DNA of 12,855 bases from JAZMZS01 sp045120955 (GCA_045120955.1 JBGVFH010000065.1:1-12855), one strand, 5' to 3'. Shown: positions 1-7,229, numbered from the stretch's first letter. Program-made: numbers and translations. Notes: generated from the letters alone by a model not told the origin.

Positions 1-8
1 TTTACTGA

Positions 9-36
9 ACCATGCAAAAGTTGCGTGGTTTTCGTT
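9..36 (+). terminator. Terminator of a gene left of the window
   Basis: A 9-bp stem (9-17 with 21-29, one G-T wobble) with a 3-nt loop is followed on the plus strand by TTTTCGTT. The T-rich tail lies on the plus-strand side, so it probably ends a plus-strand gene that lies outside the window and converges on the first minus-strand gene. Confidence 0.5.
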
Positions 37-41
37 ATACA

Positions 42-81
42 AAAAGACGGAAGCTGTGTCTTATATCAGTCACAGCTTCCG
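42..81 (-). terminator. Terminator of the 611-aa surface protein gene
   Basis: A perfect 11-bp stem (48-58 with 71-81) with a 12-nt loop is followed on the minus strand by TCTTTTTG. It lies about 30 nt after the stop codon at 113 and fits an intrinsic terminator. Confidence 0.85.
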
Positions 82-112
82 AAGCTTTATATCTTTTTAT
101 TTGATATGTATA

Positions 113-1948
113 TTAGTTTTCTTTTGTTTTCTTTACGATAATAACACTTATGCAAGCCGCTACGCTAAGAGCCGCAACAACTGCAACTACGAGTGACATA
201 TCACCTGTGGAGGGGTTTGATGAGGGGTTCTGTGTTGTGCCAAATACGATAGCATTACCATACTTGTCTACTATATTACCCTCGAAGCCTGCAAAATCTT
301 CCTCGGTTACGGTGTTCTTTATCTCGTCACCGACAACGATCGTTCCCTTGCCAGTGTAAGCATCAAAGCCGAGCTTGTCAAGGTAAACGTATCCGCCCTC
401 AGCAACTTCGAGGTGGTACATTACTTCTCCGCCCATTTCAACGAAATCAACGTTGTCTTTGATAACAAGCTTGCCTGTAACTACGAATGTGCCGGGGTTG
501 TCAACAGCTGTTTGTGAACGGTTAAGTATTACTGCATCGTCAAATATGACCTCGCCTGCGATTGTCAGTTTCTTGCCTTGATTGATCATAAACATACCGA
601 ACTGACCTGCGACGGAAGCATCTGTGCTATTATTAACTGTGCAGTACTGTCCTGCCTTTTCTACATCATAAAGCGGCTTGGTTGCATCGTCTCCCTGATA
701 TTTGGATGCGTAGAGCTTATTTGCACCTGACGTAATTACGAGAGGAGCAGTAGTTGCAGGTATTGTATAGTCTGTACCGAAATAAGCTTTACCTACCATT
801 ACGATAGTTCCGCCGTCTTTTGCGGCACCGCTAAAGAGCGTGCCCCATGCAGTTGTTGGATTGGTTTTGAAAGGATTATCAGCGGTAGCGCCGCCGCTCT
901 CCGAGGGAGTGAAGCCTAAAGTAAGGTTTGTTCCAAATGCGGTGTAAACAACTGTATCATTTTTTGATGTAGGCTTTGCGGGAACCTCGATAGGCTTCTT
1001 AGTCTCAGCTGTAGTGTCCTCGCCTGCAGTTGTTTCTGTAGTCTGACCTGCAGTTGTCTCTGTGGTCTCACCTGCAGTTGTCTCTGTGGTCTCGCCTGCA
1101 GTTGTCTCTGTGGTCTCACCTGCAGTTGTCTCTGTGGTCTCATTAGCGAAGAGAGCATTACCATTCTTGTCTACTATCTTACCCTCGAAGCCTGCAAAAT
1201 CTGCCTTGGTTACGGTGTTCTTTATCTCGTCACCGACAACGATCGTACCTGTACCTGTGTAAGCATCAAAGCCGAGTGTGTGGAGGTAAGCGTATCCGCC
1301 CTCAGCTACATTGAGGTTGTGGATAACTGTAGATTTTCCATGGAATTTTACATTGCTCTTAACAACAAGCTTGCCTTCAACGCTGAATGTACCGACTTTT
1401 TCACCGCGATTGAAAACATACACATTATCCAGAATGACATCTCCCCGGATAGTGAGAGTACATTTAGTTCCAAGCAAAATGCTACCGAACTGACCGCCAC
1501 CCTCTGTGCCTGCTGCCTTATCTTCATCATTGTAGATCGTATTGTTTTCATCAGTATAGGTAGCGTAATCTACACCATTATAATTGGAGGTAAATACGAT
1601 AGGAGCAGTAGTTTTAGGGATGGCAAAGTTTGCACCGATATAACCCTTACCTACAATAACTATTGTGCCACCGTCCTTTGCCTTACCTTCCATGAGGTTT
1701 TTCCAGCCATTCTTTACACTTGTTTTATAAGGATTTTGTTCCGTATCACCACCGTCTTCTGTGGGGTTTATGAGCGGATTGGTGAATTTGGATTTTGTGT
1801 CATGCGCTACATATATAACCGTATTGCCTGTATATGTAGGCTCTGCGGGAACTTCTACAGTGTCCGCTACGCTGGTCATCATAGCGAACGGAACTGCCAT
1901 AAGTACGCAGAGCAGAGCCGCCACGATGACTGTGAGTTTTCTTTTCAT
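113..1948 (-). CDS. Secreted surface protein, duplicated beta-rich domain, PxTGD anchor
   Basis: A 611-aa exported protein of unknown function. Residues 1-28 form a signal peptide (KRK, hydrophobic core, SVA|D cleavage). Two homologous domains follow at about 31-268 and 319-570. Each runs through DGGTIVxVGK, IPxTTAP, a GxFG segment, LTIxGxVIxD, GTFxVxGKLVxKxNV, VAEGGY and GFDAYTGxGTIVVGDEI. Between them residues 270-309 are five copies of an 8-residue Thr-rich unit, probably a flexible and possibly glycosylated stalk. The C-terminus has NPSTGD (578-583), a hydrophobic stretch and KKTKEN, the layout of a sortase substrate with a non-LPxTG motif; no sortase lies in this window. The short regular strands with many Gly turns suggest a beta-solenoid (inference). 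The start is set by AAGGAG about 8 nt upstream. It is the largest of three paralogs here and a single-gene transcription unit with its own promoter and terminator. Confidence 0.85.
   Translation of the reverse strand: MKRKLTVIVAALLCVLMAVPFAMMTSVADTVEVPAEPTYTGNTVIYVAHDTKSKFTNPLINPTEDGGDTEQNPYKTSVKNGWKNLMEGKAKDGGTIVIVGKGYIGANFAIPKTTAPIVFTSNYNGVDYATYTDENNTIYNDEDKAAGTEGGGQFGSILLGTKCTLTIRGDVILDNVYVFNRGEKVGTFSVEGKLVVKSNVKFHGKSTVIHNLNVAEGGYAYLHTLGFDAYTGTGTIVVGDEIKNTVTKADFAGFEGKIVDKNGNALFANETTETTAGETTETTAGETTETTAGETTETTAGQTTETTAGEDTTAETKKPIEVPAKPTSKNDTVVYTAFGTNLTLGFTPSESGGATADNPFKTNPTTAWGTLFSGAAKDGGTIVMVGKAYFGTDYTIPATTAPLVITSGANKLYASKYQGDDATKPLYDVEKAGQYCTVNNSTDASVAGQFGMFMINQGKKLTIAGEVIFDDAVILNRSQTAVDNPGTFVVTGKLVIKDNVDFVEMGGEVMYHLEVAEGGYVYLDKLGFDAYTGKGTIVVGDEIKNTVTEEDFAGFEGNIVDKYGNAIVFGTTQNPSSNPSTGDMSLVVAVVAALSVAACISVIIVKKTKEN
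252..373 (-). repeat. Internal duplication, copy encoding end of domain 2
   Basis: This 122-bp block matches 1155-1276 (offset 903 bp) without gaps, with about nine differences counted by eye. Both encode the segment GFDAYTGxGTIVVGDEI through FAGFEGxIVDKxGNA at the end of each domain of the 611-aa protein. Confidence 0.85.
1022..1141 (-). repeat. Five tandem 24-bp units (ETTETTAG stalk)
   Basis: Five in-frame 24-bp units encode ETTETTAG, with one copy starting QTT, at residues 270-309 of the surface protein. The units are nearly identical in DNA, differing mainly at third positions, so copy number could change by slippage or recombination without breaking the frame. Confidence 0.9.
1155..1276 (-). 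repeat. Internal duplication, copy encoding end of domain 1
   Basis: Partner of the 122-bp block at 252-373. The similarity of the two domains is much higher here than in their N-terminal halves, which need gaps to align. Confidence 0.85.
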
Positions 1949-2016
1949 AGTTTTGTCTCCTTTTTGTGTAATTTTACAATTTTTTTCGATACTTCCCCAA
2001 TGTTATCGTTAAATTC

Positions 2017-2046
2017 AGTATATCATAGCTGATGCCGCTTTGTCAA
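2017..2046 (-). promoter_or_regulatory. Promoter of the 611-aa surface protein gene
   Basis: On the minus strand TTGACA (2041-2046), an 18-nt spacer and TATACT (2017-2022). The -10 box lies about 70 nt before the ATG at 1948, and the geometry is the same as at the two paralogs. Confidence 0.75.
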
Positions 2047-2056
2047 TACAAAAATA

Positions 2057-2078
2057 ATGTAAATTTTACATCTGTAAT
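2057..2078 (-). promoter_or_regulatory. Palindromic box upstream of the -35
   Basis: The perfect palindrome ATGTAAATTTTACAT (2057-2071) overlaps a second inverted pair, TTACA-N2-TGTAA (2066-2077). It starts about 11 nt upstream of the -35 box. Related half-sites lie at the same place before both paralogs, which fits a regulator site or an UP-type element. The regulator is unknown. Confidence 0.45.
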
Positions 2079-2157
2079 TTATGGTTTTTCCCTTTCAATA
2101 TAGCAATGTTGCACAAAAATCACTTTGTCTTAACGCTGCGTGTTCTTTGTACAAAAT

Positions 2158-2200
2158 GTTAAAAAGGAAAAGGAAAGCCGCAAGACTTTCCTTTTCCTTT
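2158..2200 (-). terminator. Terminator of the 321-aa surface protein gene
   Basis: A perfect 15-bp stem (2163-2177 with 2186-2200) with an 8-nt loop is followed on the minus strand by TTAACATTTTG. It lies about 50 nt past the stop at 2250. The arms are purine/pyrimidine-biased, so the stem is A/T-heavy but long. Confidence 0.8.
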
Positions 2201-2249
2201 AATTGGGGGATTTATTATGAAAAAAAACTAAAACTTTTTTGCAAGATAA

Positions 2250-3215
2250 TTAGTTCTCTTTCTTCTTTGTAACCATCGTGACTGCCGCTGCGGTCGCAAC
2301 GCTGAGAGCCGCAACAACAACTGCAACAACGCTCATATCGCCTGTTGCGGGTGTGTCTGTTGTGGGCGCCTGTGTTGTTGTGCCGCTTGTGTTGGTGCTG
2401 TCTGTGGTGGTTGCGCTGCTGTCTGTCGTATCAGCCGCTGCCTTTACATATACAACCTTTCCTTCGTAATTTGTAAGAAGAGACTCAACCTCGGACTTGA
2501 GAGCTTCGTCAATAACGAGAGTTCCCTTTCCTGTGTAAGCGGAGAAGCCTACAGTGTGAAGGTATGCATAGCCGCCCTCTTCAACATTGAGGATAGGATT
2601 GTGACCGGTATTGCTTCCGGGATCGGTCTTGCTCCATGTGGTACAAGCTATCGTAACATTGCTGTTAATGACCATTTTGCCGTTTGCACCTACAGAAAAT
2701 GTACAAATGTTTGTCGGATCGCCACGGTCAAGAAGAACAGTATTGTCAAATATAACATCACCTTCGAAAGTAACCTTTGAACCGGGTACAGCCATTATCA
2801 TGCCCACCTGTGAACCGTGACCGTTCTTTGCCTCGTTATCGATCGTTCCGATCTCTCCGTTCGCCGTGAATAAGAGCGGAGCTGTTGTAGCGGGTATAAC
2901 GAGTTCTTTTACAGCGGTGGTTGCTTTTCCTGTAGTTTCGTCTACAGCAGTAGCATAGCATTTTCCTACTATAGATACCGTGCCGCCTTCTTTTACAAAC
3001 TCGGCAAAAGCTTGACCTGCAACCCAGCCAATCGTATTTGCGGGATCTTCCGCTGTTTCTCCGTTTCCTGTTTTGCCATTGCTGATATAATATGTTTTTG
3101 TGCCTGTTGCTGTCGGCTCAGCGGGAACGCTTGCAGTATCAGCTGATGCGGAAAGTATACCGAAGGGTACTGCCATGAGAGCTGCAAGAATAATTGCGAA
3201 AATTCTCTTTTTCAT
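2250..3215 (-). CDS. Secreted surface protein, single beta-rich domain, TPATGD anchor
   Basis: A 321-aa exported protein of unknown function, paralogous to its two neighbours. The signal peptide is residues 1-25 (MKKR, hydrophobic core, ASA|D). One domain (about 28-257) carries the family landmarks: EGGTVSIVGKCY, IPATTAPLLFT, GSQVGMIM, VTFEGDVIFDNTVLLDRG, TFSV, NVEEGGYAYLHTVGFSAYTGKGT. A Ser/Thr-rich linker (262-287) leads to TPATGD (288-293), a hydrophobic segment and KKKEN, again like a sortase signal with a variant motif. The frame stays open 15 codons further upstream, but the start is placed at 3215 because AAAGGAG sits at normal spacing there and the signal peptide begins MKKRIFAIIL as in the 378-aa paralog. 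It has its own promoter and terminator. Confidence 0.85.
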   Translation of the reverse strand: MKKRIFAIILAALMAVPFGILSASADTASVPAEPTATGTKTYYISNGKTGNGETAEDPANTIGWVAGQAFAEFVKEGGTVSIVGKCYATAVDETTGKATTAVKELVIPATTAPLLFTANGEIGTIDNEAKNGHGSQVGMIMAVPGSKVTFEGDVIFDNTVLLDRGDPTNICTFSVGANGKMVINSNVTIACTTWSKTDPGSNTGHNPILNVEEGGYAYLHTVGFSAYTGKGTLVIDEALKSEVESLLTNYEGKVVYVKAAADTTDSSATTTDSTNTSGTTTQAPTTDTPATGDMSVVAVVVAALSVATAAAVTMVTKKKEN

Positions 3216-3272
3216 AATATTTCTCCTTTTTTTATTTTTGGGTGCGCTGTCGCTACGCATCCTTATGTTAAT

Positions 3273-3302
3273 ATGGTATCACGTGTATCATAAGGCAGTC
3301 AA
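3273..3302 (-). promoter_or_regulatory. Promoter of the 321-aa surface protein gene
   Basis: Minus strand TTGACT (3297-3302), an 18-nt spacer and TACCAT (3273-3278). The -10 is weaker than at the paralogs, but spacing and flanking bases are conserved with the promoter at 4785-4814. Confidence 0.65.
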
Positions 3303-3343
3303 TATATAAAAATTAACATATTGTGATAATTGTATCGAAAACC
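3303..3343 (-). promoter_or_regulatory. Conserved block upstream of the -35 (321-aa gene)
   Basis: About 40 nt next to the -35 align without gaps to 4815-4855 upstream of the 378-aa gene, though nearby non-coding DNA has diverged. It contains a degenerate TAACA-tat-TGTGA pair (3314-3326) where the other copy has a perfect TTACA-N3-TGTAA. This suggests selection for a binding site or a recent duplication. Confidence 0.45.
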
Positions 3344-3524
3344 GCCTTCTCACGTCATAATGTTTGTAACAAATGTACTAATTAATGCAGAAATATATCG
3401 TCTGCTGCCGACGGATGCGTTTATATGCTAAGGTCAACGGGCATCTTAAAAAATGCCTTGGCAAAACCTTTTTCAAAAGCTTTTTTTGACATCTGCCGCT
3501 ACACAAAAGAACCGCATAAAGGGC

Positions 3525-3560
3525 GTGGGGAAAACCCTTTTTTAAAAAGGTTTTCCCCAC
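3525..3560. repeat. Perfect 12-bp-arm palindrome downstream of the 378-aa gene
   Basis: GTGGGGAAAACC (3525-3536) and its reverse complement (3549-3560) flank a T/A-rich core. It lies about 35 nt past the stop at 3594. Neither strand has a T-run after the stem, so it is not a classical terminator. It may still end or stabilise the transcript, or be a dispersed palindromic element. A similar but imperfect AAAACCTTTTT stretch lies at about 3465-3490. The rest of 3344-3524 shows no gene. Confidence 0.55.
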
Positions 3561-3593
3561 AGCAAACAGCTCGTTTAGTTATTCTGTTTGAGC

Positions 3594-4730
3594 TTATTCA
3601 GCCTTTTTCTTTTTAACAACTACAACAACCACAACAACTACTACAGCTGCTGCTGCTACAGCTACGATTATCCAAACGATAGCATTGTTGTTATCTGCAT
3701 CGTCTGTCTTTGTTGTATCGGCTGCAGTAGTGCTGTCAGCCTTCTTTGTTGTTTCGTCAGCCTTCTTTGTTGTTTCGTCAGCCTTCTTTGTTGTCTCTTC
3801 AGCCTTCTTTGTTGTTTCTTCAGACTTTTCGGTAGTCTCGGGAGCTTTTTCGGTAGTATCCTCGACCTTTTCGGTAGTTTCGGGAGCTGTCGTCTCTTCT
3901 TCCTCTACGTAATTGTTAAGAATAACATTACCGTTTTCATCTGCAACAACGCCCGTAAAGTTTGCGAATGCATCGGTAGTGATCTTACCGCTGTCTATAA
4001 GCGCCTTGTCGATGATGATAGTTCCCTTACCTGTATAGTCAGAGAAGCCTACGGTGTGAAGATATGCATAGCCGCCTTCCTCAACATTGAGCTTGGGGTT
4101 GTGGTCGGGCTGGTTTCCTTCTGCATCTACAGCAATATTCCATTTTGTGCTTGCTATAGTTACATTGCTGTTGACTACCATTTTACCGGTAGAGCCTACA
4201 GAAAATGTAGAAAGAGTGTTTGGATTTCCGCGGTCAAGAAGAACGGTGTTGTCAAATATAACATCGCCCTCAAAGGTGATAGACTGACCGTTGCAGACCA
4301 ATACCATTCCCTTCTGCGAACCGTGAGTTGCAGCGCCTGTTTCTGCATTTACGCCATCGATATCTGCAAGGTTTATAGCAGCGTATGAGGTGAACAGAAG
4401 AGGAGTAGCCGTAGCAGGCATGGTAGCTCTTGCGTTTACATAGCACTTACCTACTATAGATACAGTACCGCCGCCCTGTACATAGGTCGCAAACTGTCCA
4501 TTTTTTCCCCAGTCCTTTGTCTGTACGGGGTTTTCGGCATCTATACCTGTGCCGTCGCCTTCTTCTCCACTCGTAGCTCCCTTTTTATTCCAGTCTACAT
4601 AATATGTACCTGTACCTGCTACAACAGACGGCTCGGAGGGAACCGTTATCGTATCAGCGGATGCAGAGATCACACCGAAGGGCACTACCATAAGAGCCGC
4701 AAGAATAATTGCGAAAATTCTCTTTTTCAT
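3594..4730 (-). CDS. Secreted surface protein, long Thr/Lys stalk, Val-rich TM anchor
   Basis: A 378-aa exported protein of unknown function, closest to the 321-aa paralog. The signal peptide is residues 1-25 (ASA|D). The domain at about 28-272 shows GGGTVSIVGKCY, MPATATPLLFTS, GSQKGMVLV, ITFEGDVIFDNTVLLDRG, TFSV, NVEEGGYAYLHTVGFSDYTGKGT. Residues 279-340 are 7-residue repeats of the type ETTxKAx, with negative charge dominating first and lysines later. The anchor (349-372) includes a run of ten valines and ends KKKKAE. Unlike its neighbours it has no PxTG-like motif before the membrane segment (the sequence there is DDADNNN), so it is probably retained as a transmembrane protein rather than sorted to the wall. 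The start has AAAGGAG at good spacing. It has its own promoter. Confidence 0.85.
   Translation of the reverse strand: MKKRIFAIILAALMVVPFGVISASADTITVPSEPSVVAGTGTYYVDWNKKGATSGEEGDGTGIDAENPVQTKDWGKNGQFATYVQGGGTVSIVGKCYVNARATMPATATPLLFTSYAAINLADIDGVNAETGAATHGSQKGMVLVCNGQSITFEGDVIFDNTVLLDRGNPNTLSTFSVGSTGKMVVNSNVTIASTKWNIAVDAEGNQPDHNPKLNVEEGGYAYLHTVGFSDYTGKGTIIIDKALIDSGKITTDAFANFTGVVADENGNVILNNYVEEEETTAPETTEKVEDTTEKAPETTEKSEETTKKAEETTKKADETTKKADETTKKADSTTAADTTKTDDADNNNAIVWIIVAVAAAAVVVVVVVVVVKKKKAE
3732..3881 (-). repeat. Tandem 21-bp units (ETTxKAx stalk)
   Basis: About seven in-frame 21-bp units encode the heptads ETTEKVE, DTTEKAP, ETTEKSE, ETTKKAE and three ETTKKAD at about residues 284-333. The last three or four units are nearly identical in DNA and the first ones diverged, which suggests recent local expansion at one end. 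Confidence 0.85.
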
Positions 4731-4784
4731 GATTTTTCTCCTTTAATAAAAATATTGATGTGCTGATGTACATCTTATGCTTAT

Positions 4785-4814
4785 ATGATATCATGCGTTA
4801 TGCAAGGCGGTCAA
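4785..4814 (-). promoter_or_regulatory. Promoter of the 378-aa surface protein gene
   Basis: Minus strand TTGACC (4809-4814), an 18-nt spacer and TATCAT (4785-4790), about 55 nt before the ATG at 4730. Spacing is identical to the paralog promoters. Confidence 0.7.
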
Positions 4815-4855
4815 TGTATAAAAGTTTACATCGTGTAATAATTGTATTGAAATCG
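4815..4855 (-). promoter_or_regulatory. Conserved block with TTACA-N3-TGTAA upstream of the -35
   Basis: A perfect inverted pair, TTACA (4826-4830) and TGTAA (4834-4838), sits 11 nt upstream of the -35 inside a block that aligns gap-free to 3303-3343. The remaining DNA to 5035 (4856-5035) shows no gene, only a small AT-rich inverted repeat near 4940-4965. Confidence 0.5.
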
Positions 4856-5035
4856 GGGGGTTTTATTCGTTTTCGTTGTCAAATTTGCACTAAACCTACG
4901 CACTTTGCTGTACTTTTTGAGGAATAAATGCAAAATTTTTTCTCTCTTTTCAGAAAAAGAGATGACATCACAAAACCGATCTGTCTGTCTCTCTGCGACA
5001 AGCCCCATTTTCTCAAGAAAGTCCGAGCTTCTTTA

Positions 5036-5079
5036 TACAAAAATGTGGGGCAGACCGTTTTATCGGTCTGCCCCACATT
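5036..5079 (-). terminator. Terminator of pnp
   Basis: A perfect 16-bp GC-rich stem (5042-5057 with 5064-5079) with a 6-nt loop is followed on the minus strand by TTTGTATAAAG. It lies about 30 nt past the pnp stop. Confidence 0.92.
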
Positions 5080-5105
5080 CGTCTGTGCTCTATTCTGTCC
5101 TATGT

Positions 5106-7229
5106 TTACTGCTGTGCGTCTTTGATAGAAAGGTTCATTCTGTTCTTGTCGTCAACTCCGAGGAACTTGATCCTTACCTTGTCGCCGACATTTACAACGT
5201 CTTCGACCTTTTCCGTTCTTGTAGGAGCGAGCTTGGAGATATGAACAAGACCTTCTTTTCCGGGAGCGAACTCAACAAAAGCTCCTATCGGAATGATCCT
5301 TGTTACAACGCCGTCATAGCAGCAGCCTGCAACAGGCTCAAATACTATGCCGTCGATTATCTTTTTCGCTTCGTATGCGGCATCACGGTTGATAGCAGAG
5401 ATAAATACGCTGCCGTCGTCTTCGATGTCGATCTTTGCTCCTGTGTCAGCAACGATCTTTTGGATGACCTTTCCGCCCGTTCCGATGACCTCACGGATCT
5501 TGTCGGGGTTGATCTTCATGGATATCATCTTGGGTGCATACTCGGAAACATCGGCTCTGGGAGCGTCGATTGCCTTAAGTATGATCTCGTCGATGATATA
5601 GTCACGACCCTTGTGTGTAACAGCGAGAGCTTCCTTGATTATCTCGGGTGTAAGACCGTCGATCTTAAGGTCCATCTGGATAGATGTGATACCCTTGTGA
5701 GTTCCTGCAACCTTAAAGTCCATATCGCCGTAGAAGTCCTCGAGTCCCTGAATATCGAGCATTGTCATCCAACGCTCGCCCTCGGTAATAAGACCGCAGG
5801 AAATACCTGCAACGGGTGCCTTTATCGGAACGCCTGCATCCATGAGAGCAAGTGTTGAGCCGCAAACTGAGCCCTGTGATGTAGAGCCGTTTGAGGATAC
5901 TACCTCAGATACAAGTCTGATCGTGTAGGGGAACTCTTCGACCGAGGGAAGCACGGGAACGAGCGAACGCTCAGCAAGCGCTCCGTGACCGATCTCACGG
6001 CGTCCGGGGCTGCGGCTTGATTTTGCTTCGCCTGTAGAATAACCGGGCATATTGTAGTGGTGAATATATCTCTTCTCAACCTCGTCGTCAATTCCGTCGA
6101 GCTTCTGCGCATCCGAGATAGAGCCGAGTGTTGCTATTGTGAGTACCTGTGTCTGTCCACGGGTGAAAAGTCCCGATCCGTGAACACGAGGAATGAGTCC
6201 TACCTCGCTAGAGAGAGGTCTGATCTGGTCAAGGCGGCGGCCGTCAACACGCTTGCCGTCCTCAAGCAGCCATCTGCGGACGATCTTCTTCTGAATTTTG
6301 TATACAAGCTCGCCCATTATAGAAGCGATCTCGGGGTACTCCTCGCTGAATTTTTCAACGATTGCATCCTGAATGGGAAGCATTCTCTCGTCACGGACAT
6401 TCTTGTCGTCTGTGTCGAGTGCCTGCATGACATCCTTTTCGCAGAAAGCGAAAACCTTGTCAAACATATCGTGGTCAAGCTCGCATGAGGGATATTCGAA
6501 CTTAGGCTTGCCGATCTCGTCAACTATTCCGTTTACAAATTCGAGCAGCTGCTTTATCTCCTCATGAGCCATCATAATAGCATCAAACATCGTCTCGTCG
6601 GAGACTTCGTTTGCACCTGCCTCGATCATAACGACCTTTTCCATGCTTGCCGCAACGGTAAGCTCAAGGTCGCTCTTTGCTCTCTGCTCTGCGGTGGGGT
6701 TGATAACGAGCTTTCCGTCAACGAGTCCCATGAATACTCCCGCTATCGGTCCGTTCCACGGAATGTCGGAGATAGAGAGCGCAAGAGACGCACCGAGCAT
6801 AGCTGTGATCTCGGGTGAGCAGTCATAGTCTGCAGAGAGAACTGTGAGAGAAAGGTTTACGTCATTTCTCAGGTCCTTGGGGAAAAGGGGACGGATGGGA
6901 CGGTCGATAACTCTGCCCGTCAGTATTGCCTTTTCGGTAGGCTTGCCCTCTCTTTTGAAGAATGAGCCGGGGATCTTTCCTACAGCATAGAGTCTTTCCT
7001 CATAGTCAACAGACAGGGGAAGAAAGTCTATACCGTCACGGGGCTTCTCGGATGCGGTAGCGCAGGCGAGAATAGTCGTGTCGCCGTATCTTACAACGCA
7101 GGAGCCGTTTGCAAGTCCTGCTATCTTGCCCGTTTCAATGACAAGAGGACGGCCTGCAAAGGTATAATGAAATACCTTGTGATTTGAGAAAACCATTTTC
7201 TCGGAAATGGGATTTGCTGTGTCAAACAT
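5106..7229 (-). CDS. pnp: Polyribonucleotide nucleotidyltransferase (PNPase)
   Basis: PNPase carries out phosphorolytic 3'-to-5' RNA decay and the reverse polymerisation. It acts as a cytoplasmic homotrimer and is a degradosome partner. At 707 aa it is of normal family length. The order is as expected: a first RNase PH domain (about 15-230) with FFKREGKP (90-97), a helical linker (about 240-320), a second RNase PH core with GSGLFTRGQTQ (351-361), RSPGRREIGHGALAER (406-421), SSNGSTSQGSVCGSTLALMDAG (445-466) and GDMDFKVAGT (501-510), a KH domain with VIGTGGKVIQKI (581-592) and an S1 domain (about 633-704). No key residue appears lost. The start at 7229 has GGAGG at good spacing; Met12 is a less likely alternative. 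It follows rpsO on the same strand with no clear promoter between them, so it is probably co-transcribed and tuned by the rpsO terminator and the leader stem-loop. Confidence 0.98.
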   Translation of the reverse strand: MFDTANPISEKMVFSNHKVFHYTFAGRPLVIETGKIAGLANGSCVVRYGDTTILACATASEKPRDGIDFLPLSVDYEERLYAVGKIPGSFFKREGKPTEKAILTGRVIDRPIRPLFPKDLRNDVNLSLTVLSADYDCSPEITAMLGASLALSISDIPWNGPIAGVFMGLVDGKLVINPTAEQRAKSDLELTVAASMEKVVMIEAGANEVSDETMFDAIMMAHEEIKQLLEFVNGIVDEIGKPKFEYPSCELDHDMFDKVFAFCEKDVMQALDTDDKNVRDERMLPIQDAIVEKFSEEYPEIASIMGELVYKIQKKIVRRWLLEDGKRVDGRRLDQIRPLSSEVGLIPRVHGSGLFTRGQTQVLTIATLGSISDAQKLDGIDDEVEKRYIHHYNMPGYSTGEAKSSRSPGRREIGHGALAERSLVPVLPSVEEFPYTIRLVSEVVSSNGSTSQGSVCGSTLALMDAGVPIKAPVAGISCGLITEGERWMTMLDIQGLEDFYGDMDFKVAGTHKGITSIQMDLKIDGLTPEIIKEALAVTHKGRDYIIDEIILKAIDAPRADVSEYAPKMISMKINPDKIREVIGTGGKVIQKIVADTGAKIDIEDDGSVFISAINRDAAYEAKKIIDGIVFEPVAGCCYDGVVTRIIPIGAFVEFAPGKEGLVHISKLAPTRTEKVEDVVNVGDKVRIKFLGVDDKNRMNLSIKDAQQ

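Noticed and set aside
1022..1141. CRISPR array
   Set aside because: The regular 24-bp repeats have no unique spacers and encode an in-frame peptide repeat in a surface protein.
1280..2032. 250-codon plus-strand open frame opposite the 611-aa gene
   Set aside because: Antisense to a well-supported secreted protein gene with promoter, ribosome site and terminator. The plus-strand frame is Cys/Ile-rich without motifs and lacks a ribosome site.
3216..3260. Fifteen-codon upstream extension of the 321-aa surface protein
   Set aside because: It would put a charged segment before the signal peptide, and the strong AAAGGAG lies inside it, directed at the ATG at 3215.
3588..4388. 266-codon plus-strand open frame opposite the 378-aa gene
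   Set aside because: Its Cys/Leu/Ser repeats are the antisense of the Thr/Lys stalk repeats; there is no independent evidence of coding.
4905..5858. 317-codon plus-strand open frame opposite pnp
   Set aside because: It overlaps the pnp C-terminus (KH and S1 domains) and the pnp terminator on the other strand. Its product is a mirror of PNPase codons.
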